Source: Sarcocystis neurona (Eukaryota > Apicomplexa > Conoidasida > Eucoccidiorida > Sarcocystidae). From it: a stretch of DNA of 64,000 nt. Within the stretch, counting starts at the first letter, position 1. Each line of letters begins with the position of its first letter. The stretch is taken from contig KL647314.1 in assembly GCA_000727475.1 (NCBI GenBank), forward strand, positions 218,304 to 282,303, written 5' to 3'. This document shows positions 1 through 10,640 of the stretch, in pieces. Position numbers and translations under genes: made by a program. The notes beneath the pieces are model-generated. The model was given only the letters and a program-made list of their open reading frames with translations. It ran no database searches and had not been told where the DNA came from.

Positions 1-1011
1 CGGATAATTTACAAGCCATTCACGTATACATATACACCAGCATATAAGTATAAAAGCATACATCTATGCAGGCAAGTCTACGCCTGTGAAGACTGCTTGC
101 AAGCCCATCATCCATACATATCCACATATATGTATGTATATGTGTACATGTTCACGCATACAGATGTTTAGACATATATGCATGTAGTACCAAGTCCTTG
201 AGGACTATTGACAGGCGAATCACCCACGCAAATAAACACTTCTGTGCAAACATGTATCTTATATATGTGTAATCCAAAGCACGTGAGATCTATCTACTTA
301 CAAACCATTCGTACATACACATATACAAATATGCATACATATATGCATATATATACGTACGAATGCTCGTGAACGCGCAGCCATGTGTGCTACGAATTGT
401 TGTGAATATCTGTGTGAAGAGACGTGTAGTTACGTCTGCCTTGGATTGTCTTGCGGAAACAGGGGGGAGGCGAGGAGGAGTTGTCAGCCTTGTGTTCCCC
501 ATGTCTCGACACGATAAACGTGTAAGTACACATGTTTGTGAGAGGATAGAATTCCCTAGACGGCCACACATATGCATGCACAGATATATGTATATGTAGT
601 TTATTGTGCCCAGAACTCCGTACGAGTGTATGTGTGTTTATGTAACGATCTGCATTTGACACATATAGGAAAGATCTGTGTCCCTGAATTTTAGTGTAGG
701 CGATTCAGATGCGTGTAGGCAGGCTTCTGTATTCTGTGTCCACTGCTCAGCCCACCGCTTGCTTCTTCACTGCACCGACGCGTATAGGCACACACCAGAA
801 CCGCCAGACAGCCATGGTAGAAAGTATTCTATATACGCATATTGAAGCTTATTTTAACCCGGTCTAGTTCGGTTTATTTGTACACGTGTTTTCGCTTCGA
901 GCGTCAAATTAACCAGATTCTATAGGGGTAAACAAGAAAACTCGTACGTACATATGTATGTGCACACGCATATACATAGGTATATACGTATATTTGTACA
1001 TATGCAGATAC
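1..1011. other. gene-less low-complexity stretch
   Basis: AT-rich DNA built of alternating purine-pyrimidine motifs (tatgtatata, cacgtgta and similar) of the kind seen in the introns further right. Short open frames exist on both strands, but they translate to Tyr/Ile/Val/His-rich sequence typical of these motifs. I see no gene here apart from the possible continuation of the minus-strand transcript whose exon ends near 1012. Confidence 0.5.
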
Positions 1012-1932
1012 GTTTCCAGGAATGGCCGAGCTGTAGCACGTCGAACCGTTTTGATCGTACTGAAGGAAAATACTGAGAGCGAGAAGTAGTAGCAGCAGCG
1101 ACGCGCAGGCAGTCCCTGAGGCAGCCAGCCTTGCGACCAGCACTTTTTTTCTGCTGCTTGTATCCGCTAGACTTGCCGCCGACACTCCCTCGCACGTAGG
1201 GCCTCTTCTACTGTCCGTTGCTGCTGCAGCTGCTGCTTCTTCTGTTTGTGGGGCAGCTGCTGCCGCTACTGCTCGTGGCGTAGGAGTCGCAGCAAATGCC
1301 GTCCGTCCGGCTGCAGGGGATGTCGCTGCTGCTCTCCTGGCCAGCCGCGAGCCGCGCTGTTCTCTTTCAAAAGCAAATACTGGGCTTCTAACTTTTGCGC
1401 CTGGTGCTGGCGACTGCTGCTGTGGCGCAGGAGCCATAGCAGCAGCAGGAGTAAAGGGAAGCTGCTGAGGGGCCGAAGGAAGGCTCGTCGTCTCTGACGC
1501 CCGTCTCGCAAGTATAGGGGAAGGCGACTGGCGTGAAGTTTCAGGCCTGGCGGCAGCTCCTTCCCGAGGCTCTTGTTGAGTCGCCCCGCTGCTGCCGCCC
1601 TCCCTAGCAGCTCCACTGCTGCTACTGGCGTTGCCGTCACCGGGGCTGCTCATGTTGCTGCCGCGCGGTCCATCGTTGCTGCTGCTGGTTTGCTCGAGGG
1701 TACTTACCGCAGTGTTTTCAGACGGTAGCCTGTTGCTGCTGCTATGCTGATGCTGCTGCTGCAGATTCTCAGGGTATTCGTGCCTCCGCTGCTGAAAGCC
1801 ACCCCCGGTAAAGAGAGTTGAGCCGCTCGTCAACTTTATGCTGCAGCTGCTGTTCGATCTCCTGGCTTCGCTGGGGGTGAACGCCTTGGTGCTGCTGCTG
1901 CGGCTTTCGCTCTGGAGGAATCGCTGCAGCAC
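1012..1932 (-). CDS. internal exon of an unidentified Ser/Ala/Gln-rich membrane protein
   Basis: A minus-strand frame stays open for about 920 bases. It begins after a good acceptor (a cctctttttcttcaag tract; first exon base 1932) and runs to a possible donor at 1012/1011 (aac|gtatct). The protein is rich in Ser, Ala, Gln and Pro, with scattered Arg/Lys. Near its end comes a basic stretch (SSRKKVLVARLA) followed by a run of hydrophobic residues (SLLLLLLALSIFL), which would make a single membrane helix, and then a short Cys-containing polar segment. The family is not recognisable. A frame starting at ATG 2041 overlaps it and could be an alternative reading through the same DNA. Beyond 1011 the frame continues only into microsatellite-derived Tyr/Val sequence, so I end the exon there. 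The protein probably continues in exons to the left of the window. Confidence 0.5.
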
Positions 1933-2817
1933 CTTGAAGAAAAAGAGGTGGTTTGCAAGTGGCTGCTGCGGACCGCGCCGCTGCAGAGGCGGCGCTTGAG
2001 TCGACGCTGCTGCTTTCCCCGTTGAATGCGGTAAAGGACATGCGTAATAATAATTTGCTGCTGCTGCGGCCGCTCTGTAGCTCCGCAGGCTTTTACGACA
2101 ACTGTGTGCCTGCTGTCCTCTTGCTGCCTCAGTCGCTTGAACATCACTCCATTACACGCGCAGCTGCTACATACACTTCCTACATTTCTTGTGTACCAAA
2201 AGGCGCATTAATACAGTTACATCTACTTTTATACATAAATATATATGTATGTGGGAGAACAGGAATGAATCAATATGCCTGTAAATGCCTACTGAGATGC
2301 AGTGTAGGCTTCGCTTGCACGCGGGTTGAAGCTCTTCAATATCTGTCTTTGCGTACACTGGATACACACATGTAGGTGTGTATATACTTGAGAAATTACG
2401 CTCTCAGTTTGTGCGTACACACGTTCGAACGTGCGTGTCTGCGCTGTTTTGGTGGCGTATGTTTTCTCACAATGTCTACGTATGTATACATACATATATA
2501 CGTACATATATAGAGAGAGAGAGACATACACGCACAAGCATATAAAATCTACCAACTCATTCATTAAACGCGTAGGCAGGCATGCTTACACAGTCAGCAG
2601 CCATATACATATACACACGTAGACATACGTATGAATATAAATATCGATCGATGCCGTGGTGGGTTGCTTGGATACCTGCACGCGTACAGAGTTGAGTGAA
2701 GAGACACCTACCTGCCCGCAAGAGAGCACGCATGCACACACGCACGAGGTGCTCTAGGTCCAACATGAGCAGTGTTCTACATTTTGTAAGTTCTTCCCTC
2801 TACTCTCTCTTTTGCAG
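1933..2817. other. unassigned stretch between two candidate exons
   Basis: The part near 1950-2130 is CTG/CAG-rich and carries several short competing frames, including one from ATG 2041 on the minus strand. From 2160 to 2760 the DNA is microsatellite-like, with a short GA run near 2512-2523. No supported gene. Confidence 0.4.
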
Positions 2818-3020
2818 ACCTGTTCTAAGCAACAAGCAAAGTACATGAGGCGCTTGCTACAGACGCGTGCCTTGATGCTGCATGCCGGTGGGCGGCAAAA
2901 TGTGCAAGACAGAGATTTGCGTGGGGTTGGATTTTACGTGCAAATAGAGGAAGTGGTCTTTACAGACAGCCTCGCAGTAACGCGCCTCAATGCTTGCCTT
3001 CTGCACGAAATTCCAGTTTT
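2818..3020 (+). CDS. candidate exon, unidentified product
   Basis: A strong 3' splice site precedes this frame: a pyrimidine tract at about 2790-2813 ending in tttgcag, with the first exon base at 2818. The translation is not low-complexity. It begins TCSKQQAKYMRRLLQTRA, continues with a Gly-Gly-Arg segment and then a mixed hydrophobic/acidic segment (FYVQIEEVVFTDSL). It then runs into microsatellite-derived Tyr/Ile residues after about 3020, so a donor probably lies before that point, but I cannot choose one. I recognise no family. Partner exons were not found. Confidence 0.35.
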
Positions 3021-3059
3021 ATACATGTACATATACATACGTCTGTACATGTCACATGC

Positions 3060-3600
3060 TCGCACTAGTATGTATATATATACATATATATATGTATATA
3101 TATATGTACACATATATATGTATAGGGCGTTTATGCGTGTTCAGTGCGTCTGAGAATATCTAATTTCATACTTGCACATATACACATATATAGGATATGC
3201 TCGTATCTCTCTTGATGTGCACATATATATATATATATATATATGTATATCTACATTCGTATACGCGCCTCCGCGTATCCAAGCTGTCCTTCCAAACGGA
3301 CGACGTTGTGCATGCACATACAGACTCTACCCCACCTTCTTGTTTGTGCGTGGGCGTGTGGTAGTGCAGCGACATTGCAAGCGTACGTGCCCTACGTGTG
3401 CAGCCCTACTTAGCAACGGGGAATCTATCTGTGTATTCTTTTGCATAGAAAAAGTCGTCACATGAACGTCTATATGTGTACGGTCTTACGTAGACTCCTT
3501 GAGAACTGATGAAAACTATTTGTACGTAGACAATGCTGAGAAGGACTTCTGTGTATATGTATGTCCCTATATATATATATATATATATATGCATGTAGAT
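3060..3600. repeat. cluster of (TA)n islands
   Basis: Several TA-dinucleotide islands (for example near 3074-3125, 3223-3250 and 3568-3591) alternate with gtatac/catgtg-type motifs. This is the same repeat style that fills the introns of the two identified genes. Confidence 0.8.
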
Positions 3601-3743
3601 CCCACTGGTACCAACAAAGAGGTTTCCTAGCGTAAGGGCGTAGCTTCGGCGTCAAATCTGCAGTCTTATAGGCGGGAATAGAAAGTGTCAGTGATTTGCT
3701 GGGTTGGCCTGCTGCGGATTCTTCTACTTCTGGAGAACGACTT

Positions 3744-3971
3744 CTATCGCAGAAGCCCGCATCTGTGTCCCCGAGGGTAGTTGAACACTTGCTGCTTCCG
3801 TTGCTTGTGCGGCTGCTGCTTCATCTCCTGCTGTCGCTGGTTCGCTTTTCTCCGCTCTTCCTGCTGTTCGTTGGCTTGGTCTGCTTCCGCTTCTCGCGTT
3901 GCTGCTCCTCTGCCCTTCCGTTGTTCGCGTTGCTGCTGCCTCGCCGCTCTCACCGGTGCATTTTCTCGCAC
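3744..3971 (-). other. possible Gln/Glu/Arg-rich exon
   Basis: On the minus strand this stretch encodes a charged, Gln-rich helix-like sequence (for example AARQQQREQRKGRGAATREA, then QANEQQEERRKANQRQQ), the composition of CAG-repeat coiled segments in coccidian proteins. On the plus strand the same DNA reads as Leu/Cys-rich sequence, the usual mirror of CAG repeats. I found no clear splice sites or neighbouring exons, so this may be only a degenerate CAG block. Confidence 0.25.
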
Positions 3972-4199
3972 TGCGTTTCCATGCTACTGCTGCCGCTGCC
4001 GTTTTTACTGCTCTGGCTCCGCGAGGGGCGACAGGAAGACCACAACATTACGCGCAAAGTCGCCCTCAAGAGCCCTGTGGATCCCAGCCGTCCACAGAGC
4101 GCTCCTTTACGTAGAGACGGAGGAAATCTAAAATCTTTTTCCTTCTTGTTCTCTGTTCCTTCTAGTCTGTTTCCCTTCCCCACAGACTAGTTCTTTATT

Positions 4200-5245
4200 C
4201 TCTAAGCTGAAGGACTGCTACTAAACTAACCGTCTGCAGTTCTCCAAATTTCGGCATTTATGCGGTTTAACTTCTCCTTCATTAATACACATGCTTGAAG
4301 AGACTCGCCGCCGCAAACGAGGTGATCGTCTGTACATTCAGGCGGACGGCCAACGTCACAACGCGTAGAGTTGAAGAGACATATATCTGTTTCTTCGGAG
4401 GAAAATCGTTCGAGACCATCCTTTTCCCACTATTCAGGAGGTTCGACGCAGCTGCGGTGCTCTGTATGTTACTCTTCCCGTTTTGACCTGCCCGAAACAC
4501 GTTTCTCCCTGTGGTGGCTCTTCCTTGTAAACGAGCGTTTCTCCTCATTCCACCAAATGCGCATCTTTGAAGCTCTCTTTGTAAAGTGGGTGCAGTGCGT
4601 TCTCTTGACTTTCCGAACGGAAAATATCTTCTGACTGCTGTGTGACTTTCTTGGAAGGCATCAAGAGTCCTTTTGACAAGGTATCGCCGATGAAGGAGGC
4701 CGATTTTCGCACTTCGTTTTTGGAGAAGTGACAGTCTGAAAAATGGTATCTGGAGCAGAAGCAGCTGCAGTCCTCTCCGTAACGCGTGTCGCTGTGCTCA
4801 TGCTTCTTGATCTCCTATATTCGAGGAAGATTATGCGTAAAACTCCCGTCTGTAAGAAGGAAAAAATCGTGGTTGTTCCGGATGCGGTACTGCCGCGTCA
4901 GTGGGAGCATTACGAAACAAAACAAATCCTCGCCTTTACACTTAGGCAGCCCGTCGCGCGGTGGGAGTGTTCTCACGCGTTATGCGCAGAGTTGAATCTT
5001 CATGTTCAGAACCTTTACTATGGACGCAGACTCAGCTTGAAATCATACCTGTGTGTGTGTGTGTATGTACGTGTATGTGTGTGTCTACGTATGTGTGTGT
5101 ATGTCTACGACAAAAATATCGTATATAGTGGTCCAGCTATATATATAGATTCTCACGTGTAGCTCTCATATATACTTATGCTTGAGTACAAGTCTATGTA
5201 GACATACAAGTAAGCACAAAGTAATTAATTTTCGTGCCTTGAGCC
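4200..5245. other. unassigned stretch
   Basis: Less repetitive than its surroundings, with short overlapping frames on both strands (for example 4743-5162 on the plus strand, which ends in TG/TATG repeat). None has recognisable motifs or convincing splice sites. The end (5050-5110) is a gt/tatgtg microsatellite. Confidence 0.4.
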
Positions 5246-5494
5246 GTGGTAAAGGCCTCGACGTTTGAGTACAAAACGAGAGAGTTGCCGCAGCTGAAGT
5301 ACGGGGTCCTGTGCGTGCTGTGGAGGAGACTTCTGAGGAGTAAGGCAAGAAAGGACTGCACTGAATGGACGTTGACGAGGGAAGAGGAAATCGAACATTC
5401 AGAAGTGTTTTACCGAAAAGACGAAGACATTGATCACGCAAAGAGGCTCTTGAAGAAAAGCCAGCAGAAGAAAGACAGACAGATTAAAGATTAG
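5246..5494 (+). CDS. orphan ORF with a charged, lysine-rich C-terminus
   Basis: An open frame of about 82 codons ends at TAG 5492-5494. It has no ATG at its start (it opens with GTG), so if real it is a terminal exon. The first half contains a Tyr/Leu/Trp-containing segment (KYGVLCVLWRRLLRSK). The second half is strongly charged and helix-like (REEEIEHSEVFYRKDEDID, then KRLLKKSQQKKDRQIKD). The composition is unlike CAG or TA repeat translation, which is why I list it. I recognise no family. Confidence 0.3.
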   Translation: MVKASTFEYKTRELPQLKYGVLCVLWRRLLRSKARKDCTEWTLTREEEIEHSEVFYRKDEDIDHAKRLLKKSQQKKDRQIKD

Positions 5495-5610
5495 ACGTGA
5501 GTAGACGTGAGGGCGCATACGAACACGCACACAAGGTGAGCATCTTCTGTCTCCTTTAGAGAGTCTAGAGTCTAGTGGAATTCAAACACTCTCACACGCT
5601 AGCGCAGTTT

Positions 5611-5775
5611 GTATGCTGCTGTTGTTGCTGTGGCTGCTGCTAAAGTTGGAGCTGCTACTGTTGCTACCGCAATTGGCGCTGCTGCTGCAGTTTCTCCTGC
5701 TTCTGTTGCTGCTGCTTCTGTTGCTGCTGCTTCTGTTGCTGCTGCTCCTACTATTGCTGCTCCAGTTTCTCCTAC
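5611..5775. repeat. CTG/CAG trinucleotide block
   Basis: Imperfect CTG triplets on the plus strand. All frames are open and give poly-Leu or poly-Ala on the plus strand and poly-Ser or poly-Ala on the minus strand, so reading frame says nothing about coding here. Confidence 0.85.
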
Positions 5776-8700
5776 ACACATCCACCCGTAGCAACATGAA
5801 TCGAGTCGCTCCTTACACAAGACAAAGAAAGAAGGACGTATAGATATATGGATTCAGTCGCTCGTTAATCAAGAAAAAGAAGGGGGTACCTCCACGTGTA
5901 TGCATGTATAGAGAGAGGGAGGTGCGGAAAGACTATTGTATGAACACACCAACGTGTGTCTGTGTACGTAAATGGAAAGACGTCTGCGCACACACACGTA
6001 TGTATATTAAAGCTATTTTTGAGTTCTTCGAATCTTCATGATTAGTCTTGGCAGCCCTGCAAGCCCTGCCGTCTGTACGCAGTCTGAGTCTGCCACAGAG
6101 CGGCGATGCGTGGATAACCCTGGGTTCAGCGGAAGCCCGTGTGCATTCACGTGAGTGTTGGTATTTCTATGTGCGAGGTGAAACAATTGTGCTACGTGTT
6201 AAAAATTTTGAAAAGATGCTTGCGCAGACGTTTTTGAGTTGTGTCGAATGCTTCTGCGTAGAAGGCTCTGGAACACGCTTTCCAGAGATGTGCACCTGTG
6301 TGTAAGCACATAGTATAAAGGCAGCCATGCGTACACCTATGTAGTTGTATACGTATGCAGATTTAACTGTTGATACGGATATATATTAGCGTGGGCGCCC
6401 TTGTGCTGTGCGTCTGTCTTAAGTACTTTTTACTAAGTAAGGTGCTAAAGAACTCTACAATTATGTTGTACGAGACGTAGAAATACCTCCGCATACACAC
6501 TTTGGTATATAGATATGCTGCCCATATTCGTACATATATGTATGTATCTACATATCTGTGTACACGTATGTATACTTGCTTAGTCACAACGTGGCGGAAG
6601 TAAAGCGGATACATGTATACATATAAACGTACATAGAGAGGAAAAGACAGATGTACGCATGTATGAGTGTATATACACACATGTGTGGCGGCTAGTTATG
6701 AATGTATATGTAAATATAGGAGTGTATCCGAGGGCAGTTTTAGAATGTAGTCGTACTGCTGCATTATGCAACTTTGTGCACACCATTACCTCCACCTTCG
6801 CAGATAATTCACTAAAGATAAATTACTGATACGTGTAAACGCGTGTAACACACAATCTCTTGGTAAAGGGGGGCGTACGGTAACGAATGCGGGATTAGCT
6901 ACTGACTGGATGCAGGAAAAGAACAGCAAGAAGAACGAAACTGAAAGACAACAAAAAGTCGCCCAAACGGAACAAGAAAGCAGTCGAAAAATCGCCTCCT
7001 TCGCTGAAGAGAGGGAACAAAATTCCGAAAACTACGCTCTTTATTGTTGTGGTGCCTCTCTATCTGTAATCATGTGTCTCTCTCTCTATCTCTCTCTCTA
7101 TCTCCTTTCCTCTTCCTCTCTTTCCACATATATATACGTATGTGTGACGCAGGCGCTCTCGTGATATAGACGTGCAGGTACGCGTGTCATTTTATCAAAA
7201 GATATACATGTACACATGTTTTACAGGCGATTTGGGAAGGTGTATAGTGTCTTCACTCGCGTAGAAAGTGTACCGGCGTATAGCGTAACAGGTGCACGTT
7301 CACATTTGCTAAAGTGTGCAACACGTACGTGCACGCACTGCAGCGATGTATACTTGTGCTTAGCTCCTATACTCCTCATACACTGTATGGACTGGCCGCC
7401 ACGTAGAATGCATGGCTCTGAACATTCCCTCATAATTAGATAGGGACATGTCAGGGTGATTCATCCTACCGTACATATTTCGTAACAATTGCTGGAAGAC
7501 CTCCCTCACGGATCACACGTCACACGCAGGCAGATTTCTTCGTGTATATATATATATATATGCGTACTCGTATACGTGTACCTCAGTGTACTTCACTGTG
7601 CAGACGCCCAGATCTCCGCCAGCTTACGCTTAGATCTATGAAGCCTAAAAGTGTGCACATTTTGTATATATACATTTAGATAGTCATAAATATTCCTACA
7701 CATGTGCACACGTGTACGTATACTTAAATATATTGTCATAAGTATTCGTTGTATCGTGCATGGACGCGCACACGGAGATGTTTGTGTCTACGTCTATATG
7801 TATATAGATATGTTTATACATATATGCGTGTAGATAGACAGAAAGACAGATACGCACGTACGTTGATGACTTTACGTAAGTGGTTGTGTGCACTCTTGTA
7901 AGCACAGACGTCAGACGGTTTTTTCGGTCCAAACGCTTGCGTACACTCAAATTTGATTCTCTGTGTATACGTGTGGGACACTGTCCCCATATCATCGGTG
8001 AGACACGAATACAATTTCGGATGTACGCCATTCCACAACAGACCGAAGGTCCCTCCCGACCGGCGCGCATATATATATATATATATGTATGTATATAGAT
8101 ATATATTTATATGTAGGCAGACGATGTACACGAGTGTGTTTGTGCGTATGTGTATGTGTGCCTCTGTGTGTGTGTGTGTGTACGCCAGAATAAACGAGAG
8201 AAGGACTCTGTGCGAGTTTGCTCGCTTGAGTATATCAAGGTATACGTGTGTGTCTATATTGGTTGAATATATGTGAAGATATTCAAAGGACACCTGTGTA
8301 TACGCGCAAAAGCAAAAAAAACTCATCCTACTGTGTTCCGGCTCTCCTGACGCTAGAGGCCTGTGTTCGGAGCTGGAGACTTCACGAAAGCAGCGGAGTA
8401 CCGGCGCATCCTGCTTCCCCTCTCGGTTCTGGATGCTTGAGAACAGCAGAGGAATTTACTTATGAAAAATTATTTAGAGTCAAAAGATCGCGTCCCTTAT
8501 TCACAAATGAGTATCGTTGCAGTCATATCTCTACATCGTACGAGATTGGGAGATGACTACATGTGTCTATCTCCATCCCTTTTCCTGCCTATGTGTGCGT
8601 GTATATTCCCTGGGCGAATCTGTAGTCTCCTTTAAATGTCCACATACATTGATAGACATGCATGACGATGAGAGCTGTTGTCACGGAGGAACCCGCGTAC

Positions 8701-9010
8701 ATGTGTGCACCACCATCTTTGTATGTACATAGACATCAATGCGTACCTTTGCAGACGCACCTGTTCTGCGTAGGGCTGCGGCAGTAGATTGTGCTACTCG
8801 CTTTCCCGAGACGACAAGGTCTGTGAAAAGATGTGAAGAAGACACCGGCGGCAACAAGCGCAGCCGCCATTACCTTGCATGGGAAGTGCTTGATGTGGCT
8901 TCCGCGGCCCTGCGACTTCGCTTCGGTTTTTCTTCGCAGATAATAAAATTAGACAAGCCTCTCCGTGCCACTGCCCATGTAGGATCGAGCTACAACGCTG
9001 TTGTCAACTG
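5776..9010. other. gene-poor stretch with scattered short ORFs
   Basis: Mixed DNA with TA islands (for example near 7543-7561 and 8070-8090), a short CT/TATC run (7077-7130) and a GT run (8155-8182). Frames of 70-105 codons occur at 6048-6305, 8248-8556 and 8739-9044 on the plus strand. The last follows a tttgcag acceptor (exon base about 8754) and has a mixed composition, but no family is recognisable. I do not support any of them as a gene. Confidence 0.4.
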
Positions 9011-9029
9011 CTCGGGACGGATGCAGTGC

Positions 9030-9240
9030 TGCCAACGCTCGTAGGCAACAACAGCGGCAGCGCCTGCAGCTGCGGCAACAACTGCAGGGCGAGCGGCAGT
9101 TCCCCAGCAGCGTGAGCAGGAGCAACCAGCGGCAACAGAGCAGCAACATTGGCGGCAATAGCAGCAGCGACAGAAACAGTATTTCAAGTTGCCACGAAAG
9201 CAGCTCTGACAGCAGCAGCAAACATGTGTAGATGCAGCAG
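9030..9240. repeat. CAG/CTG trinucleotide block
   Basis: Plus-strand CAG/CAA/AGC-type triplets, giving Gln/Ser/Ala-rich frames on the plus strand and Leu/Cys-rich frames on the minus strand. A continuing frame to about 9500 is open in two registers. No splice signals or domains support a gene. Confidence 0.75.
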
Positions 9241-9559
9241 TGCAACAACCCAGGTTGCTGTAGCTTACCGTGTGCACAGTTGCTCGCATCAGCGACATCC
9301 GCAGCTACGAAAACACAATGGACTGCACAAGCAGGGGTCACCAACAAGAGTCAGCACAAACAAAACTCACGAACGCTGCCCGAAACTGCAAAGCGAGCAG
9401 CTGTCTGCATTTGGTGGACAGAAGGAATCCTCTCGCAGAGTGTGCTCTTCGGTGCGTTGTTGTAGAACTTCAGACACGTTTTCGCGTACTGTCACGGTGA
9501 GGTGAACGTACGCATTTGCACACACATACATTTATACGCCATTGACGCCTGACAAAAGG

Positions 9560-9705
9560 ACGTTCTTCCGAACAAATAGCTCCACACACGCATTTACATA
9601 TGTTTATACGTATTTGTGTCTATAATACAGCCACGTCCATCTGAACAAACAGCTCCGTACACGCCTTTACACATGTTTATAGGTATTTGTGTCTATAATA
9701 CAGCC
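9560..9705. repeat. 73-bp tandem duplication
   Basis: Two adjacent copies of a roughly 73-base unit, 9560-9632 and 9633-9705. They share the blocks gaacaaa-agctcc, acatgttta-type sequence and the segment tatttgtgtctataatacag, with about ten scattered differences. Confidence 0.8.
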
Positions 9706-10019
9706 ACTTGCATGCTTCATCGAAAACTCACGTCATAGTCGGGCCCATATATAGAGAAAGGCGAGAAGCACACTTCCTAAGATACAAGCTGGTGTTCATG
9801 CTGCACGACAAAGTTCTCAATTTCTGCGTAGAGGAATTACGCTACGTGTTTTACGGAAACTCCGTACGAATGAGCGAAAAGAGGGACACAGACTTGCCCA
9901 GTAGTAACGGGAACAGATTTTCCGGCAATGATGCACTGGTACTAGCACCAGAATTGTTTCCTCCAAGGATGCAGGAGGAGTAACGGCGATAATCGATAAC
10001 AATCAGACGAGGAGGACGA

Positions 10020-10640
10020 AAATATCCAGTAAAAGCGCTAACATTACTGAAGGTAGCAGTAGCGATAGCGGCAGTACTACTGATGTCGATACAAGTAGTG
10101 AGGCTGCTTGTAGCAGTGGTACCACATATAGTGTAGTAATGGTAATAGTAGTGGGAGTAGGGGTACGAGCAATAGCATTAGTAGTGGTATTCCCCGGAAT
10201 AGTAGTCCCAGTTGATGTAGTTGTAGTAGTGTTGTCGTAGTATTAGTAGTAGAGTAGCAGTAGTAGTAGTTGTCGCTGGAGTAGTAGTAGTATTAGTATT
10301 AATTGTAGTAGTGGTGGTAGTAGTAGTAGTAGTAGTGGTAGGACCAGCAGTAATAGTCGTAGTCACACTGGCAGTGGTAGTGGTGGTAGTAGTAGTAGCA
10401 GTAGTAGTAGTAGTAGCAATAGTAGTAGTAGTAGTAGTAGTAGTAAATAATATGGAGAGTAGTAGTGATAGTAGTACCAGAAGTAGTGACAGAACTAGAC
10501 GCAGTACTTGAGGTTGTAGTTACCACTGTTGTTCGGCCATTAGTAGTGGTAGTTGTGGTAGCAGTACGCATGAAAGTAAGAGCTTAAGTGGTCGTTGTCG
10601 TTTCAGCAGTAGTACCATTGAGAATCCCACTGATTAGAAC
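10020..10640. repeat. (TAG)n/(GTA)n trinucleotide array
   Basis: About 600 bases of imperfect AGT-type triplets on the plus strand (gtagtagtag), purest at 10250-10450. Frames here read poly-Val on the plus strand or Tyr/Thr-rich on the minus strand, which is simply the repeat. This is a different triplet from the CAG family that dominates the window. Confidence 0.9.

Noticed and set aside
10311..10511. Poly-Val protein
   Set aside because: Direct translation of the AGT triplet array; the same is true of the minus-strand poly-Val frame at 32807-33235.
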